Assembly (NCBI GenBank): GCA_963669155.1
Contig: OZ022591.1
Span: 7,657,661 to 7,721,660 of the forward strand
Source of the DNA: Arbacia lixula
Taxonomy: Eukaryota > Echinodermata > Echinoidea > Arbacioida > Arbaciidae
Length of the DNA stretch: 64,000 nucleotides
Reading direction: 5' to 3'
Shown here: in pieces, positions 50,401 through 60,512 of the stretch
Position numbering within the stretch: position 1 is the stretch's first letter
How the letters are laid out: each line of letters opens with the position of its first letter
Made by a program: the position numbers and the translations under genes
Notes under the pieces: generated by a model
Told to the model about the DNA's origin: nothing
Database searches by the model: none
What the model saw: the letters and a program-made list of their open reading frames with translations, nothing else

Positions 50401-53399
50401 TTCAAAAACTTATTCATTAATCATAAATTCAACTATTCAGATTTTCTTGTTCAATGATTCAGACACTGTACATGTACATTGTACTCCAGGTTAAATACAT
50501 TTATTGGTATCACAAAAGAATTTGCACAAGAGAAAGGGAAATATTAGGCCCGCAGACCTGTGTCAACTGTTTACTTATGACAAACACTTGGTAACAGCTT
50601 GTATCAAATTACTTACAGCATCTTTGCATTCTTGTCTTAACAGCTCACAGTCCATACCAAGTAAACAAGATCATATGATGACCATTCATGCACATAACCA
50701 TACATGTACCAAATGGCTAGATCAATTCAAGATTTTTCTCCAATGTATTTAAAAAATGTCTCTTCTGCAGGTCAAAAATATAACATTTTGTAAAAACCAC
50801 GTAAAATAGATACTCATTGGAACTTCCCTCCCAATAACAGAGCTGGAAACTGACGTTAAGCAAAATTATATAGTGACCAGTAGATTTTGGGCTGGTCCGT
50901 CCAAAACCTATAGCACACAGACCAAAGACCGCTGTGCGCTATGGTTTGCTGCATGGTGCATGCAGTAAATGGGAGCAATTAATCGCATCACGCGCTGAGA
51001 GGGCTGGTACCGTTATGAATGTAGACTATGCTCGCTGCAGTTTAAATGTTAACAAGGATAGTTTTTCACTTTTCCTGAAAATGTTTGTGAAGCTATAACT
51101 GTGACATTTTATACAAGTTATTGTTAGGGTATGCTGCTGATTCCTGCTGAGTTTCATAACTATTGCAGATGGGACATCCTGCCTTTAATGTAATAACTAT
51201 CATGATATAAATTTAGATCCTTTATTCAACAATTTGATTTTATCCAATCAACACAATTCATACCTGATAAGCTTACATACTCATGCAAATCTTTGTAAAT
51301 GAGCCAATGAATGCAAAAAGTTATGTTCAATTGTGCTGCAGTAACTTTCCAAGTTCATTAACCAGAAGTTATATTCTGTTTATATTACAGAGGTTACAGT
51401 GCATTTCCGCACTAAACAACAAATAAATTACCCGGAATCAAATTTTTGCCCTGAAAACCAAATATTGAGTGTACTTGCCCAACCAACGCTCATAAATAAT
51501 AACAACACTTTGAACCATTATGGATACCAGCATAACTTTAACCCGTACACACACACATCTGAAAGTGGACTTTCTATGAATAAGAACAAATTTATACCAG
51601 CATATCTCTGTAAGTACACAATACAGAGATCAGAATTACAGGACATCCTATTCATCATACTCATTGAAAGCAGCATGGATGGGAAATTAATCAGGAAGGA
51701 ACAAAAGAAATTATCAGCGGGGAGGGGGAGTTAATTTGAGTGACAAGAGATTCACAACTGTTGTAAATCATTGCTGCAAATTTTATAGGCATCAATACTG
51801 CTTCTTTTCTAGATGAACAACATGAGACAACAATTTGTGACACTTTAAAGATGGTCCTCCATCAGGCCTTATTTAGCATAAAGTTGTGTATTGTATGATG
51901 GTAATGATCACGTCAAACTGCAAGTTGAAATTATTTGATTTAATATGTTTAGTGCATATTCATGTATACATTTTAGCAACACCTTGAAACATCACAAATG
52001 TTACATGTAAAAGCTAAAAATAATACCTTCTTTATCATTTAAGAGTTTAAGAAGAAGTTAAGTCTTATTATGCTGTTACTGATTTATCAGAGCATGATAC
52101 TGTTCATTACCTGAATGCGGCTGTGGTGATGGGGTACTTGTTGATCTTGAACGGTTTGACCTTCACTGACCTCTGCACCCCCTCCCCGTCCTTCCCATCA
52201 GACTTGGCTGACCCCATGGTGAACTTTCCTCCCGGGAGCTCCACCATCTCTTCATACTTGTCATACACAGGATCTATAAGGGAAAAAAAAAGAAAAATAG
52301 AGTTATTAACCTAATCAGTGGTCCATGCTGATTTGTTCACAAGATGCAGATGGTTGATAAAAAGAATTAAGCGACTATTAATCCTCTTTTAACCCACTCA
52401 TTGCACCCAAGCATGGTTCTCCCGAAGATTATCGTAAAGCATAATCAATGTGAAGAGGTTATCACCCTACAGGTCTTACTCCAGATTACCTGATGCTTTG
52501 CTGGCTTAAAGAAGTCTTAGCACTGGACCATGATTACAACTTTCAAAATTTGGCATGCATAGAGTTTATCTTGATTGTCTTACCAACATACACTACAGCT
52601 CAAAGGGATTGACATAGGGAAAGGGAAGGGTGTAAAGGGAAGGAGCCACAGTTTTACACCTAAAAAGCATTATGTTTCATGCTGAACTGGACAAAATACA
52701 CTGCGGTTTTAAACTGCGGCTCCTTCCCTTTCTACCCTTCCCTTTCCCTATGCCAACTCCTTTGAGCTGTAGTGTACATTGGGTTTGCAACTTTTCATAC
52801 AGTATTTCTTCTGCAGGAAAGCAAATTTGTAAACACTAATAACAATTTGTATATTTTTTTTTGTCACCTACTGTTCCATTGATCTAATCTGAGGTTACAT
52901 GCAGACATCTCATATCGTTCCTGCTCTATAGGATGTGTGTGTCTTGATCGTGAAACAATCCAAAAGTTACACATTAATAGTTGAACAAACCCTACATGTA
53001 CATGTAGGCTAAATGTACATTGAATTTTGCATTCATGCAACAGTCAATGATAGTACGGATTTGTACCCTGATTTTCCAGTGATTTAGTCTCAGGTTGCAT
53101 TGCAACAGGATTAGACTCCACAGTGGGTGAGCAACCACAAAGCCAGTGAAAGTCCAATGGAGACACCACTGGTGTTTCCTCATTCAGGTAACTGCACCAC
53201 GTGTCATTTACTTACTGGCTGGTATGTAATTTTGGATTAGACACTCTGCCATTGGCTGTTAACTCTGTTTTCTGTTTTATCTATCTTCTTTCTGTCTTTC
53301 TCTCTCTCTCTCTCTCTCCCCCTCTCTCTATGCTGTTATGCACTCTGTCTCTGTCTCTCTGTCTCTGTCTGTCTCTCTGTCTGTCTCTCTCTGTCTCTC

Positions 53400-53473
<74 letters not shown>

Positions 53474-55647
53474 ATGTTATGCACTCTCTGCTCTCATACT
53501 AACTCCCTCTACATGAATCTCTCTATTTTCTCCACACAGTTTCAGCTACAAATGTTAAGAATTGGGCTATAAACATGTTGTTACATGGAACATGTTTTTT
53601 TTCTGCAGTGTAACAACCTCTGGACCAGCAGCGGTGAGATTCACAGGGCTTACAATTTCATATAAACACCAAACTAGGAAAACTATATAAAACAGCATGA
53701 TATTACTACCAAAGTAATGATGATGAAATAAATAAAATATAATGTTAATGGCATAAATATCTGAGATGTGAAAGAGAACACCCACAATTCTAAACAACAA
53801 CAACTTCAAGTGTCTCACAATCTCCCTTATATTTTGTAGAGATGCTATGGGACACCATGAGACTGTAAAATATATTTTATATACACAAGCACCTATACAA
53901 AAACAAAATCATTTACAAAGCACCATGCTCTATCGAATATATCATCAACTTGTTAATATCCAGCTTCCTCACTTCATAACCCAAGCTCCATACATCAGTA
54001 GAAGGGATCATATACTTAAACTTTCTGTACCTGAAGCAACGATTGATTCATACAAATTCTCATATTATCCCCGCACTATTCGCATCTAGAACCATCTACC
54101 AGCTACAGCGGTTACTGCCCCATCGGTTGCTGTCTTCCAGGAGGCTGCCCTTCCTGTCATCAGAGGGTTAGAACCTCCTGTAGGTTCCAGGATGCTGTAA
54201 ACCCTGGGAGCATGATTTTACTTGCACTTCACAATTTTTTATTGTAAATAGAATCCCCAAAATTGCCTGCACCATCACCTACTGTCACAGCATATCCCAT
54301 CCCAGTTTAGCTTGGAAGAGCTGCTTAAGGGATTACTTCTTCAAGGTTCAAGGTTGAAGAACATTTGTTACCATGTCCTCCTTTGGAATATTCCATATAT
54401 TGTTCAGGGGTGGCTCCATTAGATTTTTAATGGGACTTTGGGCATACAGGATTGATGATTTCATTATGAAATGTAACTTGTGAAAGAATAACATTACAGA
54501 AATTTAAGGCTGCCACCTGACCAATTCCTGCTGTCTCTATAATCGGGTATGTTGCGCCATACCAATGAGACAGGTACAGGCATTATACTTTCAGCATTGC
54601 AAGTTCAACAATTAAAAAATCTGTTTTTTTCTGAATTTGTATTGTTTTTATTCTATGACATAGTATGTACATGTACCACTAACATGAGCCCTTTACTTTA
54701 TCTAAAATTTAAGAAATTTGCAACACAAATGTTGTCATATTTATGACATGTGAAGACCTTATTCTTAGTCGTCGTTTTCAGACATATCAATTTTCAAAAA
54801 TGAGATCCCACACTTTCAACAGATCAATGTTGCAATAAATGATAATTTTATATACAATATCTGATATCTGGGCAATCAAGTTATAATTAATCAACATGGA
54901 TCCCACCAGTGTTAATTTCACCTGGTATGAACACCATTTGCAATGTTTTATGATTAACAAAAAAAAATCAGCCTCAATCAATGAAACATTCAAACAACTC
55001 GATCTCCGGAACAACATAACATGTTCCGCTTCCGGACAGCACTTTTTTAAATTCTGAATAAATCATTTAGAATAAATCATTTTATATACAGCATTTCCCA
55101 TCTTCCAGCTAGTTTTCTCACAAAAGTTGTTGCAGACCATATTCATGGTATATTCTAGTCCAACCACATTTAATTTAAAGTTACAGTGCATTCCCCTATT
55201 AATTAAGTGCAAGAGTCAGTGGCACTGCCACTGACAACATGACAACTGCAATTGTGCATGAAGAATGAGCTGTAAATAATATGCTGCAGGTCTACACAAA
55301 AAAAAAAACATTTAAACGAGAAAAATCCCACCAATAATGCTTGCAAAAACTTATGCACTTAATCCACATATAACGTTAGGGATATAACGGAATAGGTCTA
55401 GAGAATGTAGGGCTCGTACAACTACAATAAAACACTCAGCAGTCGAGTAAAACAAGGACACGTGTAATAATCGAATAGGCCGGGACGTCGCCGACTTGCC
55501 TGCCCGAGACTTTGGGCGAGAGCACGCAAGTAAACCCCGCTCAATCTTACCTGCTGGAACCTCATCCTTGGTGAGAGCCTGCACATTTGATAGAATCGTC
55601 AGAAGAGTGACTAGTTTCAGCCATGCTGAATGCTGCCTGATATTCAT
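44410..55647 (-). CDS. SUMF2: Sulfatase-modifying factor 2-like protein (inactive FGE paralogue, ER luminal)
   Basis: Nine exons on the minus strand: 55551-55647, 52111-52273, 49719-49833, 49209-49253, 48494-48644, 47818-47873, 47119-47203, 46018-46207 and 44410-44638, giving 1131 nt and 376 aa, all phases consistent. Residues 1-24 form a signal peptide ending NVQA. The FGE-sulfatase fold follows: [91 protein letters not shown] and GSDNLSFRC. The two redox-active cysteines of SUMF1 lie just after GGSY; here [11 protein letters not shown] has none. This matches SUMF2, which pairs with SUMF1 and tunes sulfatase activation. The C-terminus adds about 60 Lys-rich residues and ends KQEL, a KDEL-type retrieval signal. 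Human SUMF2 is about 300 aa, so the length excess is mainly this tail. SUMF2 rather than SUMF1 is firmly indicated. Confidence 0.95.
44976..45384 (+). mobile_element. 5'-truncated LINE 3' end (L2/CR1-like)
   Basis: Encodes the C-terminal end of a non-LTR reverse transcriptase open reading frame: YLSSLVKS, then [20 protein letters not shown] and [10 protein letters not shown], with a stop at 45204-45206. It is followed by a short 3' UTR with GGCGCATTATAAATGTGCTC and a terminal (ATT)n run at 45363-45384, typical of L2-type elements. It lies in the last SUMF2 intron, opposite to the gene. Confidence 0.85.
45535..45760 (+). mobile_element. Probable second LINE 3' remnant
   Basis: Reads [20 protein letters not shown] and [10 protein letters not shown], resembling the 'VP-WN-LP ... 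FK-L' end of CR1-type reverse transcriptase proteins, then a stop and non-coding sequence. Short and degenerate. In the last SUMF2 intron. Confidence 0.45.
46308..46990 (-). pseudogene. Tandem decayed copies of SUMF2 exon 8 (acceptor plus 5' third)
   Basis: Upstream of the real exon 8 (46018-46207), its acceptor CTCTAG and first 60-75 nt recur with ends at about 46373, 46523, 46688 and 46830, plus a remnant near 46925-46990. The nearest copy still reads [17 protein letters not shown] with an intact acceptor. Later copies lose frame ([24 protein letters not shown]), and at 46523 the acceptor AG is lost. Spacing is 140-166 bp. None carries the C-terminal part of the exon. Confidence 0.88.
47690..47830. 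repeat. AT-rich tandem repeat beginning at the SUMF2 exon 6 donor
   Basis: Degenerate units of TATCTTTATATATCTTCAT type. On the minus strand the array starts directly with GTAAGATATAAT at the exon 6 donor, and that word is repeated once immediately downstream. Confidence 0.7.
48130..48530. repeat. 107-bp minisatellite that includes the SUMF2 exon 5 3' end and donor
   Basis: Units each contain about 37 nt of SUMF2 exon 5 (minus strand GGCAGAGTGGGAGTTTGCAG onward to the exon end) plus the GTGAGTGTGAGGAGGG donor region. They are placed at 48494 (real exon), 48387, 48280 and, degenerate, about 48173. Period is exactly 107 bp for the better copies. The spacer is CT-rich on the plus strand. Confidence 0.93.
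49294..49350. repeat. Perfect 26-bp-arm hairpin next to SUMF2 exon 4
   Basis: AATAACTCCTAATAATTTGA... and its exact reverse complement, separated by about 5 nt. It lies about 40 nt upstream (minus strand) of the exon 4 acceptor. No coding role. Confidence 0.85.
52591..52774. mobile_element. Palindromic foldback MITE, copy 3
   Basis: A 184-bp palindrome flanked by TA (52589-52590 and 52775-52776), same family as at 16999. It is shorter because part of one inner arm (the CAGTTCAGCATGAA block on the left) is missing. In SUMF2 intron 1. Confidence 0.92.
53290..53475. repeat. (CT)n/(CTGT)n compound microsatellite
   Basis: About 185 bp of CT and CTGT repeats in SUMF2 intron 1. It generates long fake frames on both strands. 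Confidence 0.95.
53847..54200 (+). pseudogene. LINE reverse transcriptase C-terminal remnant with internal stop
   Basis: Reads [43 protein letters not shown], then a stop at 54087-54089 where relatives have the Trp of 'IRxWN-LP', then [19 protein letters not shown], ending with a second stop at 54198-54200. The pattern is typical of non-LTR retrotransposon open reading frame 2 ends. In SUMF2 intron 1, antisense to the gene. Confidence 0.8.
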
Positions 55648-57140
55648 GGTAGAAATACTGCACTGGTTTATCAGGCCTGTTAGACTTTTGACAACGAATT
55701 AGAAGATGAAATGTACACTTTGATTTCGAACCCGGAGCGCGGCTCACAAGAAGGCGTCTGCTTCAACCTTTAACTCAGCGTAACGCGCGTGCCACGCGTA
55801 CGTTCCGCATTGCTCCCTGCATTGCATTAACTGTGTAAGAGGGGCCGCGCGCACTCGCGAGTCTTCCCTGCGTAATGATAAATGGATTACCAGTACGCCA
55901 GGAGCTCGCACCCTGGGGAATGACCCTGGATCCTGATATTCCACATGTGAATTAATTCACAGGTAAAATAAACAAATCCCATAGAGATACATCCTGTCTG
56001 GCAGTGAAGGTTGAGGAGAAAAATCAGAAAATTATAGACAACGTTCTATTGTGCGTGTTTTTCAATATAAGTTTGCCACAACAGAATGATAACGTATATC
56101 TCTGATTTTAAACATTTGCAAGGCAGTTCAAACTTGTGTGCATGGAAGGGCCGGAAGGGAGGAAGGGAAGGGGGCATGGGTGGGGGGGGGGGGGGGGGGG
56201 GGTTTAGAGGGTTACAAACAAAATTAATGCATGGGGGGAGGGGAAGAGAGGTGCCCCCAGGCCCTGTCCCGAGGTAATAGAGCATGTGTATAACATCTCT
56301 AACATCGCCAAAAACACACCATATAAATCAATGAGGGTGGTGGGAAGGTTTATAAGAGTTAAATTGACCTATAAGAGAGGCAATATCCTGTAGCAATATT
56401 TCATTTGAATCTTTATCATCTGATCATGTTTGAAAGTCAGGAGGGAAAGAGATATGACTTGAGAAATAACGGGAGAAGAATTTAATGAGTCATAGAGAGG
56501 AAGAGAGAGGGGGGGGGGGAGGGGGGTGTACCTTGTTGCTGTACCTACAACGGATTAGCCTAATGGCTAGACTAACGACTTTATGACATTGCAATGTTCT
56601 AGGCCTATAAATGAATGGCTGTGTCAGAATACTTCTGACAGTTTAATGACACAACAGCAGAGAAACAAGGATGACAGACTGCCGCATTAAATTTGACATG
56701 ATACTGGTAATGGGAATGGAAGTAAAATAGAAAAAAAAAGAAGAGGTACAATATTTACATATTTCATGGGATTAAATCAAAGGGGCTACACCTCATCCAC
56801 AGTAACATTAGTTCTTGTTGTGACCTTATTTGACATTCTTGATTGATTTATATTACAACATCATGAGAGCCTGTTCACCCAGTAAAAGATTATCAAGGTT
56901 TTGAATGCAACAAATGAAAGGAAAGGATTACACCCGGGGATTACACATTCCAAATCTCGTTGAAGCCCCTGTTACACGTGCCTTTATGCAGATATTGATG
57001 TTGGTGTTGTACAGCTTTAAACAAATATCTTATGATATCATTTGTTTTGGATAATATTACATTCCGCAAAAAAAAAAACAAGTACATATGTATAAGTAAT
57101 CAATCAATCAAGCCAACTTACCATTTGTAATCTAGCTCCC
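55648..57140. other. Intergenic region upstream of SUMF2
   Basis: CpG words cluster at 55730-55920 just upstream of the SUMF2 start (minus strand), a plausible promoter. A poly-G run (56182-56202) and purine-rich tracts follow. No exon recognised. Confidence 0.45.
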
Positions 57141-57670
57141 TCTTTGGTTTAGAACAGGACAAATCTTGGATGCGATACACATGCCTGGGGTACCGTACGG
57201 GTGCAGTGCAACCCGGGATGGGTACATACAGCTCGTGTACATTTATTGCATGCAAATCGCGGCGCGGAATCCCGACGACTTCGACACCGCATCATCATCA
57301 TTACTAATATCATCGCATGCGGATGATTCCTTCGCCTGGAATTATTGTGATCTGTTGGGCGTTGCCAGTGCGGGATTCTTTACGGAATTAGAAACAAATC
57401 GAGAGACGACTAAGCTACATCTTCTTCATGTGTTAAAGGTAAAGTCGATGATGATTTCTTGTTGACACCGTTCAATCTCGACTCTGATCTTAGACTTCGG
57501 CTCCCAGTGGCACTGTCGCAGAGTGCCAGGCCCAGGGCTGCCGCAGTGCCGGTGTATAAATTTGCATTGCCTTTGATTAGGGCACAGGGCATTGCTACCG
57601 AGGCGCGGCAAATGGGGTGCATGCATTTAGCATCTAAAGACAAGTCTAACATACTACAGTTGTCATACTA
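57141..57670. other. GC/CpG-rich segment of unknown function
   Basis: Base composition rises clearly above the surroundings (for example GGTACCGTACGGGTGCAG, CGCGGCGCGGAATCCCGACG, CCAGGGCTGCCGCAGTGCC). Open frames of 60-100 codons exist on both strands, but none shows a recognised domain. It could be a promoter or first exon of a gene continuing to the right, or an element relic. Confidence 0.35.
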
Positions 57671-57903
57671 ATAACAATAAATAACATTGTTATGCAGAAT
57701 GAATCTTGAACTAGTAATCACCTTTCGATCCGGATCTAGATTGTAGTGCATGTCATATTTGCAAGCTACCAGATCACCATGATGAGTGACTGCTGTTGAC
57801 GTGTTGTGATGCATTGTCAGTTTTGATAAATGCACTTGTCAGATCTTGGGACTTGGCACAAGCTTGGCCCCTGGCCGTGACATTTGTATTTGCATCTCTC
57901 ATA

Positions 57904-58383
57904 AGGTGCGTCTTCATTAGCCCGATGTGGGCGAAATAGCGAGCTTGTTCTGATCGGGTTAGCTAGCGAGATCACGAAATAGCTACATGTAGCTATTTGC
58001 GTCTTCATTAGCCAGATCAGGCAAAATAGCTCGCTATTTGGTCGAGAAAATTTCCCAAGAAATCTTGGGCTAGATGGAGCTAGCCCAAGCTAGCTCGGAG
58101 CGTCTTCATTAGCCTGAAAATTTCTCGATCCCGGCATGCATCAGCGCCCACGAGGCATTGTTTACGTAATAGGTTTTTATACGTGCGTGAATGCGAGCTC
58201 ACAACCGAAGCCATGCGGTCATGGGCTATTCCTGTCGCACACTGCTGGTATGTGCGAAACTCAGAATAATTTATGCATCCCGAGTTTCGAGCTAATGAAG
58301 ACGCGATTGCAACTTCAGGCTAGTTCCCTGGATCAGCAAAATAGCTCGTTATTTTGTCTGATCGGGCTAATAAAGACGCACCT
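57904..58383. mobile_element. 480-bp terminal-inverted-repeat element with internal repeated ends
   Basis: The left end AGGTGCGTCTTCATTAGCCC and the right end GGGCTAATAAAGACGCACCT are reverse complements. The motif GCGTCTTCATTAGCC recurs internally near 57991 and 58099 in direct orientation and near 58290 inverted. AAATAGCTCG blocks also recur. No coding capacity. Confidence 0.82.
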
Positions 58384-60279
58384 ACATGTATAGAAACTAA
58401 TGCTTATATTTGCTCTCCTAAATTTATATTGGTGTAATTGCAGACATAGATCTACACATATGTGATTAGGTTTCTTTCCCTGTAGACTATTTCAATTTAA
58501 TGATGTACACTTTATTTCATTCTTCATTAAAAATGAAAGAATTCAGTCTACATCAGTTTTCTTACTACTTTGATCTTTATAAATGATTGTGATAAGCACA
58601 TACTTATGGTAAAGGAGCTTCAAAGTGAAAACATTCCTTGACGAAATATGCTGAGTGACAGATGGATCCTGTTCAGTACGGGCGTAGAAAGTAGAATAGA
58701 ATATTGTGAAGATTGTAATGTTTCAAGATAATTGGATTACATAACACTTGGCTCTTGAACATTCAGTAGCTGTGTCATCTTTAATCACTACTTCTCAGTG
58801 AACAGAGAGTGTACTGAGCTTAACCTTCTCAGTACCAATCCAGGAAAAGTCTATGACTTATTACACATTTCACTCACCATGGTTCTGAGGGGGTAAAGAG
58901 GCTGGAGAAATGGTAGTGTTTGTGGACAAGCCAGTCATGAGTAATGAATTGCTTCCATTTGCCAGGATTCAGGCAATTTCCAGACGGTCAGCTAATCCAT
59001 GCCAGGTGGAGTCATTGTTTGTAAGAGCTACCATTGCTTTTACAGTGCTCATTATTAATAAGGCCTTATCATGCTTTTGTGGGATTAATAATGTACTTTC
59101 ATTGAAAATCAGGTGGATTACAAACAATTTTCTGAATGCAGAAGTTGAAGGCATTCAATAAAGTTTGCAGGCACAAACTAAATTGTGATATTGTTTCAAA
59201 ACATGTCTTATAAGGTGATAATAGAATTTGACTTTCCCTGAAGTGGTATCCCTTGCTTGAAGGCCTGTATACTCTCTGTGGCAATTAAGTAATTTTCTTG
59301 ACTGATGAAATTACTAACTGATTAAGAATGGTTTATGTATTTAAAAAAAGCACAAAATAACTGCTGATGTTTAGGGCTTCTGGTTTGTCCTATAATTATG
59401 AGTGAAAAACTTACCTATAAATTCTGAATCATTGATAAAATATGTTAATATTGGTTATGATTAGGAATGTTCATGCAAACAATGATGACATGTTCGTTAA
59501 TTCAGTCATGAATTGATGCTGACTTGTACATGAATATGTACGCTGTAGTGTACATGCTGTCAATAGAATAACAAAACTGCAGCAACACTCAAAATTGCAG
59601 TAGTGTTGTTGTTTCTTATTCTGTAGGCTTGATTTATTATTTGATACTGGAATGAGGCAAGAATGAAGGGGTTTGTACTTCCTCAGATATACAGATTCTA
59701 CTGTACTTCCCTGACTGTATTAATTTCATTTTTTGATTAACTTTTCTTGCATTTTTTGATTAACTTTGGTACATGCTAAGTTTTTGAGTTATGAGTAATT
59801 CCAGAAATTCAAACCTTTGTTGTTAGCAAACTATTGAAACATTTGTTTGAATGAAAGATGACATACTGTAGATCAAAGATTAGTACAAAGGGTGCCAAAC
59901 TATTAGCTTCGTAACCTGAATGTTAATTGTCTATTTATCTACCATGCCAGAGTTTATTTGCCAAACTATGCGTTATCCTGTCTAAACATGTTCCATGTTT
60001 ATATGTGTGTGGTCATAAGCTCATTTATCAGCAAGCTATCAGGCTGCTCTGCACATCTGTGCTCCATATGGTCCTGTGCCAGTCCCAGTGTGAATTCTTT
60101 CATTCCCTCTTCCTTCCCTCACAAAACAGTGAAAGCCCCTCTTCAGAGAACTTCAGAGAGTTAATTAGATCACACAATCTGCATTGTATTATCACAGCAC
60201 AAGGCTCCAATCTGTCTGATGTCAGTAAAGAGGGACATATGAAGGTGCTTCACTGTTCACCCCATTGGAAAGTAACATA
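58384..60279. other. Intergenic, no feature seen
   Basis: AT-rich. Scattered short frames without recognisable domains, and no repeat structure of note. Confidence 0.5.
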
Positions 60280-60510
60280 CACTACAGCTCAAAGGAATTG
60301 GCATAGGGAAAGGGAAAGGGAAGGAAGGAAAGGAGCCGCAGTTTTAAACTGCAGGATATTTTGTCCAGTTCAGCATGAAATACGATGCTTCAGCCTAAAA
60401 AGCATCGTGTTTCATGCTGAACTGGACAAAATATACCACGATTTAAAACTGAGGCTCCTTCCCTTTCTTCCCTTTCCCTTTCCCTATGCCAATTCCTTTG
60501 AGCTATAGTG
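60280..60510. mobile_element. Palindromic foldback MITE, copy 4
   Basis: A 231-bp palindrome flanked by TA (60278-60279 and 60511-60512), same family as at 16999. It is the longest copy, with extra GGGAAGGAAGGAAAGG in the left arm. It falls inside a 193-codon fake frame. Confidence 0.93.
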
Positions 60511-60512
60511 TA

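Noticed and set aside
53201..53572. 123-codon Ser/Leu frame and its Arg/Glu/Asp antisense
   Set aside because: Encoded by the (CT)n/(CTGT)n microsatellite.
57166..57465. 99-codon plus-strand frame in the CpG-rich segment
   Set aside because: No domain, and the opposite strand is equally open; coding status undecided, so not listed as CDS.
59927..60508. 193-codon plus-strand frame
   Set aside because: Its second half is the palindromic MITE; the same fake peptide appears at the copy at 16999. The first half has no recognisable similarity.
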